A stretch of 64,000 bases of DNA, from positions 1,969,501 through 2,033,500 of the forward strand of contig NZ_CP060822.1 of assembly GCF_014489415.1 (NCBI RefSeq), in the 5' to 3' direction. A program made the translations under genes and the position numbers. Shown one piece after another: positions 56,513 through 64,000 of the stretch. This stretch comes from Cylindrospermopsis curvispora GIHE-G1 (GTDB lineage: Bacteria > Cyanobacteriota > Cyanobacteriia > Cyanobacteriales > Nostocaceae). Within the stretch, counting starts at the first letter, position 1; the number at the start of each line of letters is the position of its first letter. The notes under the pieces were generated by a model that did no database searches, was not told the origin of the DNA, and saw only the letters and a program-made list of their open reading frames with translations.

Positions 56513-57892
56513 GTGATCACTTTTCCCCAGTTAATTTGGACAGATATAGGATTAAAATTGTTGTCAATACTAATTTTGATAACAATTAATGCCTTTTTTG
56601 TAGCAGCAGAATTTGCTATGGTAACCGTGCGTCGAACCCGGATTCATCAACTGGTTCAGTCTGGTGATGCACCTGCGATCGCAGTGGAAATGTTACAACG
56701 TAGTATTGATAGGTTGCTATCTACCGCTCAATTAGGTATTACTCTTTCTAGCTTGGCTCTAGGTTGGATTGGAGAAAGTAGCATTGTTCCCCTCATAGAA
56801 GCATGGCTACAATCTCTTTCTTTACCGGGGAATTTGGGCAATGTAAGTAATGTAGTAGCTCATTCTTTATCAATTCCCCTGACATTTTTTCTGATTGCCT
56901 ACTTGCAAATTGTTTTGGGAGAATTATTCCCCAAATCAGTTGCCATGATGTATTCGGAAAAATTTGCCCGTCTTTTAGGCCCTTCGGTTAAAGCTATAGT
57001 TAGATTTTTTAGTCCGGTAATTTGGATTCTCAACCAATCTACCCGCCACCTACTAAAATTATTTGGTGTTGAGTACACAGGTCAAAGTTGGAGACCTCCC
57101 GTAACACCAGAAGAATTGCAATTAATTATTTCGACGGAGCGAGAATCAACTGGGTTAGAACTAGCTGAAAGGGAACTTTTAAACAATGTCTTTGAATTTG
57201 GAGAAATCACCACCCAATCGGTGATGATCCCTCGGACAAATATTATCTCCCTACCAGAAGATGCTAGTTTTCAAAAACTTTTGGAGGAAATAACATCTAG
57301 TGGATATTCTCGCTATCCCCTCATTGGTGAGTCTTTAGATGATATTCGTGGTATTATCTATTTTCAGGACTTAGCCACGCCCTTATCCCTGGGAAAAATG
57401 AACCCAGAAACAAAAGTCTCGCCCTGGATGCGTTCTCCCCGCTTTGTCCCAGAACAAACCTTGGTCAGCGAATTATTATCAATGATGCAACGGGAAAAAT
57501 CAACTATGGTGATTGTGGTTGATGAGTTTGGTGCTACAGCAGGTATGATCACCATTGGGGATGTTATTGAGGAAATTATCGGTCATGCGGGCAATTCTTT
57601 AGCAAATGAGGGAGTAGCAATTCAAAGATTAGAAAGGCAAAGTTTTCTAGTACAAGCACAGACAAATTTGGAAGAACTCAATCGGTTCCTAAAAATTGAC
57701 TTACCGCTTGCACGAGAATATCAAACGTTAGGTGGGTTTTTATTGTATCAGTTACAGAGAATACCCAGTAAAGGAGAAATATATGTCTATAAAAATCTAC
57801 AATTTACCGTGGTTTCCGTTAATGGTCCTAGGTTACACCAAATTGAAATCACCACTAAATCACCAAAAAGCAATGAATCCAGCCGATCGTAA
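56513..57892 (+). CDS. CNNM/HlyC-CorC family membrane protein with CBS pair
   Basis: 459 residues. An N-terminal DUF21 membrane domain (four helices; AEFAMVTVRRTR and TAQLGITLSSLALGWIGE are signatures), two CBS domains (about 210-345; MIPRTNI, SRYPLIG, VVDEFGATAGMITIGDVIEEI) and a C-terminal CorC/HlyC domain. Homologues export or sense magnesium/divalent cations. The start codon is GTG at 56513, preceded by a good ribosome site (GAGAGGT). Convergent with hemB (13 bp between stops). Confidence 0.92.
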   Translation: MITFPQLIWTDIGLKLLSILILITINAFFVAAEFAMVTVRRTRIHQLVQSGDAPAIAVEMLQRSIDRLLSTAQLGITLSSLALGWIGESSIVPLIEAWLQSLSLPGNLGNVSNVVAHSLSIPLTFFLIAYLQIVLGELFPKSVAMMYSEKFARLLGPSVKAIVRFFSPVIWILNQSTRHLLKLFGVEYTGQSWRPPVTPEELQLIISTERESTGLELAERELLNNVFEFGEITTQSVMIPRTNIISLPEDASFQKLLEEITSSGYSRYPLIGESLDDIRGIIYFQDLATPLSLGKMNPETKVSPWMRSPRFVPEQTLVSELLSMMQREKSTMVIVVDEFGATAGMITIGDVIEEIIGHAGNSLANEGVAIQRLERQSFLVQAQTNLEELNRFLKIDLPLAREYQTLGGFLLYQLQRIPSKGEIYVYKNLQFTVVSVNGPRLHQIEITTKSPKSNESSRS

Positions 57893-57905
57893 ATACAACA
57901 TTTAT

Positions 57906-58883
57906 CTACAACCATTTAGCTGCTTCCTTAGCATGATAGGTCAGAATCATATCGGCACCTGCACGCTTGAATCCTATTAGAGTCTCCATCACAACTCGCT
58001 GCTCATCTATCCAGCCATTTAAAGCAGCTGCTTTTACCATAGAATACTCTCCAGACACATTGTAAGCTGCCACAGGCAAATTACTAGCTTGTTTAACCTG
58101 CCAAATAATATCCATATATGCCAAGGCTGGTTTTACCATCAGCATATCAGCACCTTCAATAATATCCAACTCTATTTCTTTGAGAGCTTCTCGGGAATTA
58201 GCTGGATCCATTTGGTAAGTGCGTCTGTCACCAAATTGTGGTGTGGAGTCTGCGGCATCTCTAAATGGACCATAATAGGCAGAAGCATACTTAGCAGCAT
58301 AGGACATGATGGGAATATTTTCAAAACCTGCTTCATCTAAGCCAGCGCGAATAGCTTGGACAAAACCATCCATCATTCCAGAAGGAGCAATAATATCAGC
58401 ACCAGCTTGAGCTTGAGAAATTGCAGTTTTTTTCAACAGCTCTAAAGTGGGATCATTTAACACTCTTCCCGTTAAGTCTCCTGTTTGTAAGTAACCACAA
58501 TGACCATGACTAGTGTACTCACACAAACAAGTATCCGTGACCACGATTAAATCTGGAACTGCTTGTTTAACAGCAGTTGTTGCCTTTTGCACAATACCAC
58601 AATCATGCCACGCACCAGTAGCATCTATATCTTTGTCTTCAGGTATACCAAATAAAATAATTGCTGGAATTCCTAAATCATAAACTTCCTTTGCTTCTTC
58701 CACAATTTTGTCTATGGAGAGTTGATAAACCCCTGGCATGGATTTTACCTCATTAGCAATACTTTCACCAGGAACAGCAAACAAAGGATAGATTAAATCA
58801 CTTGCAGTTAAGACTGTCTCACGCACCATTCGACGTAATTGAGGATGGGTACGTAGACGACGGGGACGATGGGTGGGAAACAT
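57906..58883 (-). CDS. hemB: Porphobilinogen synthase (delta-aminolevulinic acid dehydratase)
   Basis: Condenses two 5-aminolevulinates to porphobilinogen for haem, chlorophyll and phycobilin synthesis. Start chosen at ATG 58883 ([23 protein letters not shown]), the usual cyanobacterial start, giving 325 residues; a 20-codon in-frame extension upstream exists. The Schiff-base lysine region is [10 protein letters not shown] near residue 245. The metal site [14 protein letters not shown] has three cysteines, so it is the zinc-dependent type, unlike the magnesium type of plants. Confidence 0.95.
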   Translation of the reverse strand: MFPTHRPRRLRTHPQLRRMVRETVLTASDLIYPLFAVPGESIANEVKSMPGVYQLSIDKIVEEAKEVYDLGIPAIILFGIPEDKDIDATGAWHDCGIVQKATTAVKQAVPDLIVVTDTCLCEYTSHGHCGYLQTGDLTGRVLNDPTLELLKKTAISQAQAGADIIAPSGMMDGFVQAIRAGLDEAGFENIPIMSYAAKYASAYYGPFRDAADSTPQFGDRRTYQMDPANSREALKEIELDIIEGADMLMVKPALAYMDIIWQVKQASNLPVAAYNVSGEYSMVKAAALNGWIDEQRVVMETLIGFKRAGADMILTYHAKEAAKWL

Positions 58884-59088
58884 AAAACCTAATTTGATCT
58901 CAGACAATGTGGTGGACATACAAAAAACAGTCACAAACACCATAATCGGGTCTGGGACTTTCAGCCAAAATAAAAACAGTGCTTAACTGTGTTTGCCTCA
59001 CTGCTAATCAAGCTATGGGGCAATTTTGTATTTTACAGCCGGGTTGACACTTTCTCGGAAATAATTTACTAAAAATTAATGATAACCT

Positions 59089-59487
59089 TTAAAAAACTCG
59101 AAAGATAAAAGGATAGCTAAAGGCCAAATCTGGATTTGTCAAGACCTTGACAATGGCAAAAATTGTGAGAGCCCAGTGAATTAAATATCCCACACCCGCT
59201 AGAGGAAGTAATATTATTAGGGGTAGAACTAACCAACCCAACAGAAAAAACAAACCTGCTAAAATGGCCCCATAAAACCAAACGTTAAAATGGAAATTTA
59301 TGGACTCCTTGGCATTATCTTTAACAACTGGGTCATCGGAAATAATTAGTATGGCAACAGGTAAACCCACAGATATCACCGTAGTGCTAAAGAAAATGGC
59401 ACCGTGGCAAAGGGCGGAGAGTATTTTGCGTTTGTCTTGATCAAAGCCCGTATACATCTTAACTCTATCCTCATCTCTTATGGTCAC
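59089..59487 (-). CDS. DUF4870 small membrane protein
   Basis: 132 residues with three hydrophobic helices (CHGAIFFSTTVISVGLPVAIL, FNVWFYGAILAGLFFLLGWLV, LLPLAGVGYLIHWALTIFAIV; each about 20 residues) and the family's KDNAKESINFHFNVW element after the first helix. Function unknown; Tic20-like folds are sometimes noted. It is divergent from ribF, 76 bp apart. Confidence 0.85.
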   Translation of the reverse strand: MTIRDEDRVKMYTGFDQDKRKILSALCHGAIFFSTTVISVGLPVAILIISDDPVVKDNAKESINFHFNVWFYGAILAGLFFLLGWLVLPLIILLPLAGVGYLIHWALTIFAIVKVLTNPDLAFSYPFIFRVF

Positions 59488-59563
59488 TCACACAGTTATT
59501 ATTTCATACCTTGAATAGATTTGACCATGTCGCCATCTCCCCAATACCACAAAGTAAATCTAA

Positions 59564-60577
59564 GTGCTAAATTTGACTCAAAACAGGTCTTCTATCTGGG
59601 TTGCTGCTTCCAAAGACCAGATACTAACGCCAACTGCTGTTGCTCTTGGTAAGTTTGATGGTGTTCATCTTGGTCATCAACGAGTTATTGAACCGGTTCG
59701 AAATTTCCACACGCAGGACAATATAAAGTCCCAATCCCAACACATCCACTCAACTGTTGTTACCTTTGATCCCCATCCTGAGGAATTTTTTAGCGGCCAA
59801 CCCCGCTCCCTGTTAACACCACTGGTGGAAAAGATAGAATGTCTACAAGGACTAGGTATAGATCAACTGGTATTGTTACCCTTTGATAGGGAATTATCCG
59901 CTCTTTCACCCCGGGATTTTGTAGAAAAAATCCTGGTGCAACAACTCCAATGTCAGAAAATTAGTGTGGGTGAAGACTTTTGTTTTGGTCAAAAGCGTCT
60001 TGGCACTGCTAGGGATTTGCAAGTCTTAGCTGGTTTATACAATATACCTGTTAATATAGTTCCTATTAAAATGGATATGATTAATTTACCCGCAAATGAT
60101 GGAACAATAGATGGTCAGGAGAATCGTATTAGTACTTCCCTAATCCGAGAATCTTTATCTCTAGGTGATATTCCCAAGGCTAACCGTCTTTTGGGAAGAC
60201 CTTATACTCTATCTGGTATAGTAGTCACCGGAAAAAAACTGGGTAGAACTATCGGTTTTCCCACAGCTAATCTTCAACTACCACAGGATAAATTTTTACC
60301 TCGTCAAGGAGTATATGCTGTTAGGGCTTTAATAGACACTAGTCCCCAGGTCATCCTTGGGGTGATGAATATTGGCAATCGCCCTACAGTTAATGGTTAT
60401 TCTTTATCTGTAGAAGTACACTTGTTTGATTGGGAGGGCGACTTATATGGTAGAAAACTGGTGGTGGAGCTAGTAAAATTTGTACGTCCTGAACAAAAGT
60501 TTCCAAATCTAGAAGCTCTTAAGCAGCAGATTAGACTAGACTGTGTTACTGCTAAGCATGTTTTGGCTGCCGGTTAG
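59564..60577 (+). CDS. ribF: Bifunctional riboflavin kinase / FAD synthetase
   Basis: Makes FMN and FAD. 337 residues. The FAD synthetase half has the nucleotidyltransferase motif ALGKFDGVHLGHQRVI (residues 27-42) and VGEDFCFGQKRLGT; the kinase half has LGRTIGFPTANLQLP (near 225) and GVMNIGNRPTVNG. The start codon is GTG at 59564. A clear hairpin terminator follows directly. Confidence 0.95.
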   Translation: MLNLTQNRSSIWVAASKDQILTPTAVALGKFDGVHLGHQRVIEPVRNFHTQDNIKSQSQHIHSTVVTFDPHPEEFFSGQPRSLLTPLVEKIECLQGLGIDQLVLLPFDRELSALSPRDFVEKILVQQLQCQKISVGEDFCFGQKRLGTARDLQVLAGLYNIPVNIVPIKMDMINLPANDGTIDGQENRISTSLIRESLSLGDIPKANRLLGRPYTLSGIVVTGKKLGRTIGFPTANLQLPQDKFLPRQGVYAVRALIDTSPQVILGVMNIGNRPTVNGYSLSVEVHLFDWEGDLYGRKLVVELVKFVRPEQKFPNLEALKQQIRLDCVTAKHVLAAG

Positions 60578-60584
60578 TCAAAAA

Positions 60585-60612
60585 CCCCACTGGAGCTGCC
60601 AGAGGGGCTTTT
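60585..60612. terminator. Terminator after ribF
   Basis: CCCC-A-CTGG (60585-60593) pairs with CCAG-A-GGGG (60599-60607), one A/A mismatch, 5-nt loop, followed by CTTTT; on the minus strand the A run before it becomes T5. It would work for ribF and, in reverse, for the initiator tRNA. Confidence 0.75.
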
Positions 60613-60623
60613 ACTAACACAAA

Positions 60624-60697
<74 letters not shown>

Positions 60698-60750
60698 TTA
60701 CGCTTTTTCTCCACTCATCTAAATATAACTCCAAATCTAGAATTTGTCAA

Positions 60751-61704
60751 CTATAAAAGTGATAATTCTCCAATTACCTCCAAACGCTTGTATTTGCTCA
60801 GGTTCATGAATTTATCTCCTAAACTTTGGGCCACGCTGGGACTAATCCATCCCATTTGTTGTAGTAGATGAATAGCTGCTGCGTATTTAGCTCGTTTGCT
60901 CCCATCAGTCACTTTAATGGATAACCCCATTCCTTCCCCTAGTCTGCTAATACACTGCACTCCCTCAGCTCCAGACTTACTAATTAGTTCTCCGGGAGCT
61001 AATCGCATTATTTCCGTATCAAATTCTCCTTCCCCAGCTACCATCGCTGGATGGTGATTCATTGCTCGCACAATCCTCTCCATGTCCAGGTTATTGCTAG
61101 ATCCCAAAAGAGCATATAAGAAAGCCATTTGACCCAGTTGCATGAGATATGTGGGTGCACCACAGTCATCACGAACACCTATAAATTCTGCTGCTGGCAT
61201 TCTTAGTAGTTCTGCTACTTTGCCCAGAATCAACTGTTGGACAGGATGTTTTTTATCTAAATAATTGTTTAAAGGCCAGTGCCTTTGCTGACAAACAGCC
61301 AACATACCTGCATGTTTACCAGAACAATTGTATTCCAATGGACTGCGCTTACCGGAAGGAATGGGGCATTGTAACGTGGTTGTTTCTAGATCAACCCGCC
61401 AGATAATATTAAATACTTGTCTAACTTGTTCAATGCTACCTTGATGAGAACTAGTGATAATTGCTAGGTCGCGATCGCTCAAACCATAGCGTTCTATGGT
61501 GCCCGTGCTGGTGACGGCTAGAGCTTGAAATGGTTTCAATGCGGAACGGGCAAATGTGGCTGTTTCAGCGTTACCAGCTACAGATAAAACCCTTCCTCTG
61601 TCATCACTAACTGCAGCTTGGACTACGTGTCGAGATTCGATAATACCTTCTCGCAGCAGTCTAACTTCCAGTTCTTTGGCCTGTGTTCTTTTTCCCATTG
61701 TCAT
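60751..61704 (-). CDS. L-asparaginase II family protein
   Basis: 317-residue enzyme of the asparaginase II (Rhizobium etli-type) family, hydrolysing asparagine to aspartate and ammonia. Family marks: RSALKPFQALAV, SSHQGS, YNCSGKHAGMLAVC (substrate/zinc region), GVRDDCGAPTYLM, HHPAMVAGEGEFD and SKSGAEGVQC. It is transcribed alone, opposite to the acidic protein gene. Confidence 0.92.
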   Translation of the reverse strand: MTMGKRTQAKELEVRLLREGIIESRHVVQAAVSDDRGRVLSVAGNAETATFARSALKPFQALAVTSTGTIERYGLSDRDLAIITSSHQGSIEQVRQVFNIIWRVDLETTTLQCPIPSGKRSPLEYNCSGKHAGMLAVCQQRHWPLNNYLDKKHPVQQLILGKVAELLRMPAAEFIGVRDDCGAPTYLMQLGQMAFLYALLGSSNNLDMERIVRAMNHHPAMVAGEGEFDTEIMRLAPGELISKSGAEGVQCISRLGEGMGLSIKVTDGSKRAKYAAAIHLLQQMGWISPSVAQSLGDKFMNLSKYKRLEVIGELSLL

Positions 61705-61916
61705 GGGTCTGTTTTCTAATTGGTCTTGTAGTGGTCGTGATAATAAAACATCATATCATTAATTTCCGGTGAGTTGGGGGATATTGCTCAGGTATTTTCC
61801 CAGATGTAAAACGCCCACCTCTGATTTTTAACCATCAGTGGTTTTTTAACCGCTTTGGCTAAGACTATAATTACCATTCAAGGTACGATAGTATTGATTA
61901 AATGACAAGGATCCCT

Positions 61917-62414
61917 ATGTCCAAAACACAGTCCAAAAGTCAGCTCGTTAAGGGCACCAGTCAAAATCCTCTTGACCTCAAACCGGAGGTAGCCATCTCC
62001 ATCCTCGGACTTTTTTCCGCTGCTAATGAGCAAGAAGGTATTATTTACACTAAAGATTACCCCATACCTGACCTGTTTGATGGTTTACAAATTTTTGATG
62101 AATACACTGAAGAAGAATTTAATGCTTTATCATCTACAGTGGATTCCTATATTGATGAAAACAAGAACCGACTTGAGGATCTGATCCCCAGTGCTATTTC
62201 ATCTCTATTAAAATTAGAAGACGAAGGTGTTTATTGTGAAATCGCATATGTCCTGGCCCTACTCATCATGGATATTGATGAGGAATTATCTGAACTTGAC
62301 CAAGACTATCTACTTGCACTACAGGAAGCATTAAAGATTCCTGATGAACGCGCTGAAGAGTTAATAGATGAGATTTTTGATGAAGAATATGAAGAGGAGG
62401 AAGATGAGGATTGA
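61917..62414 (+). CDS. Acidic protein, possibly TerB-like
   Basis: 165 residues from ATG 61917, with AAGGA six bases upstream; an ATG five codons earlier is less likely. Helical, strongly acidic, with a Glu/Asp tail (EYEEEEDED) and mixed-helix segments (AISILGLFSAANEQEGIIY, AYVLALLIMDIDEELSELDQ here in part). The arrangement is reminiscent of TerB-like helical folds but no metal motif is certain. No function is recognised. Confidence 0.7.
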   Translation: MSKTQSKSQLVKGTSQNPLDLKPEVAISILGLFSAANEQEGIIYTKDYPIPDLFDGLQIFDEYTEEEFNALSSTVDSYIDENKNRLEDLIPSAISSLLKLEDEGVYCEIAYVLALLIMDIDEELSELDQDYLLALQEALKIPDERAEELIDEIFDEEYEEEEDED

Positions 62415-62543
62415 GAGGGAACAAATAGCTAAGTAATAGAAGTTATGAAAAACTAAATCACTTTAAATAATTGCAAACAAGTTTAACTGCATTTAACTGC
62501 TCATGAATAGTATGAATTGGTAATTCATGGGCTTTTATAATCT

Positions 62544-64000
62544 CTAATCATATTGAGAACAATCCGTGGGGATTTCCATGACAAATTCTGTTCCCATTCC
62601 CGGTTGGGATAGACAATGAATTTTTCCCCGATGTTGATTGACTATAATTTGATAACTAATAGATAATCCTAAACCAGTACCTTCACCTACGGGTTTGGTC
62701 GTGAAAAAAGGCTCAAAAATTCGGTTTTTCATTTCGGTACTCATCCCCTTACCATTGTCTTTAATACAAACCCTCACCCAATCACGATTAATCACTGACG
62801 TGGAGATAATTATTTGACCATTAAAACTCTCTTTTGCTGCTGCTGATAAAGTTAGTCGATGTTCATATATGGCATCAATTGCATTACTAATCATATTCAT
62901 AAACACTTGATTTAGCTGGGAAGCATAACAAATGATTAATGGCAGATCACTATAATTTTTGACAATAATATTTTTGGCAGGTCCTAACTTTTCCTTAAAT
63001 TGAGGTTGTAACAGGATTAAGGTACTGTCAATACTCTGGTGAATATCCAAAGGTTTGATTTCTGATTCATCGACACGAGAAAAATTACGTAAGCTCACAA
63101 CTAAATCTCGAATTCTTTCCGCACCTACAGACATAGAATTTAATACCTTTGGTAAATCAGATACTAAAAAATCAAAATCTATAGACTTAATTTTTTCTAC
63201 AATTATCTGGTGGGGAGTGGGATATTCTTGTTGATAGATATTGAGTAAATCTAGTAGGTATTGAATGTAGTCAATGGCGTGATCAACATTAGCATATATA
63301 AAATTGACAGGATTGTTGATTTCATGAGCTATACTAGCTACCATTTGTCCTAAACTGGACATTTTTTCCGTGTGAATCAACTGCATTTGGGTAGATTTTA
63401 ACTCCTGTAAAGTTTTTTCCAGATGGAGATTATTATCATTTAATTCCTTAGTTCTAATAGCGACTTTTTCTTCCAATTTTTCATACAGTTCAGCGTTCTC
63501 TAAAGAAATAGCTGCTTGGGAAGATAATAGTTTTAAGACTTTCAGTCTCTCAGGAGTAAATGCACCTGTAGTCAAGCGATTTTCCAAATAAATTATACCC
63601 ATAAGTTGTCCATGCTTTAAGATAGGATTACACAGTATAGACTTGGGCTGATATTTGATAATATAAGGATCTATAGCAAATTTTTTATCTATACTATTAC
63701 TATCAATAAGTATGTCATTTTGAGTGTTGTTGACATAATTGATTATATTAATTGGGATATCTTGACTATCCTTAATTGGTATGAGTTCCCAACCGGTATT
63801 TTGATTTTCTCGTACTACAGTAAACAAGTTGGATTCTTGTTTAAGAATTAAAGCAGCTTTTTTCGCTCCCGTATTTTCAACAATTACATTCAATAGAGTA
63901 CCCAGCAGTTTATCTATTTTTATTTCTGATGAAATGGCTAAAGATGCTTTTGTAACTGTTTCCAAATCTAGAATAGCTGATACGTTTTTGTTGCTATCCA
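62544..64000 (-). CDS. GAF-domain sensor histidine kinase, C-terminal part (partial)
   Basis: The frame is open to the right edge, so the N-terminus is missing; upstream residues read DSNKNVSAILDLETVTKAS. A GAF domain (about residues 1-160 of the visible part), a coiled linker and a histidine kinase core follow. H-box: SIAHEINNPVN; N-box: NQVFMNMISNAIDAI; G1 DNGKGM; F FEPFFTTKPVG; G2 GEGTGLGLSI. The DLETVTKAS lead-in is typical of giant cyanobacterial Ser/Thr kinase-GAF-histidine kinase proteins. No response regulator follows within the window. Confidence 0.92.
   Translation of the reverse strand, partial: DSNKNVSAILDLETVTKASLAISSEIKIDKLLGTLLNVIVENTGAKKAALILKQESNLFTVVRENQNTGWELIPIKDSQDIPINIINYVNNTQNDILIDSNSIDKKFAIDPYIIKYQPKSILCNPILKHGQLMGIIYLENRLTTGAFTPERLKVLKLLSSQAAISLENAELYEKLEEKVAIRTKELNDNNLHLEKTLQELKSTQMQLIHTEKMSSLGQMVASIAHEINNPVNFIYANVDHAIDYIQYLLDLLNIYQQEYPTPHQIIVEKIKSIDFDFLVSDLPKVLNSMSVGAERIRDLVVSLRNFSRVDESEIKPLDIHQSIDSTLILLQPQFKEKLGPAKNIIVKNYSDLPLIICYASQLNQVFMNMISNAIDAIYEHRLTLSAAAKESFNGQIIISTSVINRDWVRVCIKDNGKGMSTEMKNRIFEPFFTTKPVGEGTGLGLSISYQIIVNQHRGKIHCLSQPGMGTEFVMEIPTDCSQYD

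Overview
The window looks like chromosome of a filamentous, AT-rich cyanobacterium of the Nostocales, possibly close to Raphidiopsis/Cylindrospermopsis or Dolichospermum (genus is inference). Evidence: the octamer GCGATCGC (HIP1) recurs throughout, and many cyanobacterium-typical families are present (FtsH2-type protease, Ycf46-type AAA protein, DUF3326, DUF3153, DUF29, a stand-alone Mo-dependent nitrogenase C-terminal domain, a pseudo-caspase). Most of the window is housekeeping DNA with small operons on both strands.

Layout. 1-3570: split 5-oxoprolinase/hydantoinase pair (hyuB cut by the left edge). 3.8-7.3 kb: HlyD-type adaptor converging on ftsH. 7.5-18.2 kb: speA, sugar nucleotidyltransferase, scpA, AI-2E exporter, pdxH, a DUF3153 lipoprotein, argB, aroK, a LapA-like protein and prfB with its +1 frameshift. 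18.3-24.1 kb: Bax-inhibitor protein, Ycf46-like ATPase, SH3 protein, sbcC. 24.4-28.1 kb: outer-membrane-like protein, amino-acid ABC binding protein, DUF29 gene plus a truncated DUF29 relic, hydrolase. 28.2-31.9 kb: tig-clpP-clpX. 32.1-36.2 kb: asd-dapA-rnj (lysine/DAP pathway plus RNase J). 36.4-38.8 kb: nitrogenase C-terminal-like protein, pseudo-caspase, rpmF. 38.9-43.6 kb: ureD-ureA-ureB-ureC and an aldehyde dehydrogenase. 43.7-52.4 kb: ParA, metallophosphatase, a tandem-repeat protein, ferredoxin, DUF3326, CPBP protease, a chromosomal ParM/partner pair, DedA, Gfo/Idh/MocA. 52.5-55.6 kb: queC, then the most unusual locus. 55.7-64 kb: unknown secreted/anchored protein, CNNM/CorC protein, hemB, ribF, initiator tRNA, asparaginase, acidic protein and the C-terminal half of a sensor kinase cut by the right edge.

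The standout is 53235-55595 on the minus strand. A 2288-nt group II intron with its own maturase ORF splits a CAU-anticodon tRNA inside the anticodon (CA|U). Removing it restores a complete 73-nt cloverleaf that best fits the lysidine-type tRNA-Ile2. The maturase has changes at three normally conserved sites (YADD to YAHD, PQG to PVG, HNH EIHH to EIHY), suggesting an intron fixed in place and kept for splicing. It resembles the plastid trnK/matK arrangement.

Other points of interest: a roughly 115-bp interspersed repeat family, one copy of which abuts a decayed DUF29 gene; a structured rnj leader with a perfect 9-nt Shine-Dalgarno placed before tiny ORFs; a ParM/partner pair resembling a repurposed chromosomal cytoskeleton; a caspase homologue lacking both catalytic residues; and a possible IS200/IS605 right-end relic.
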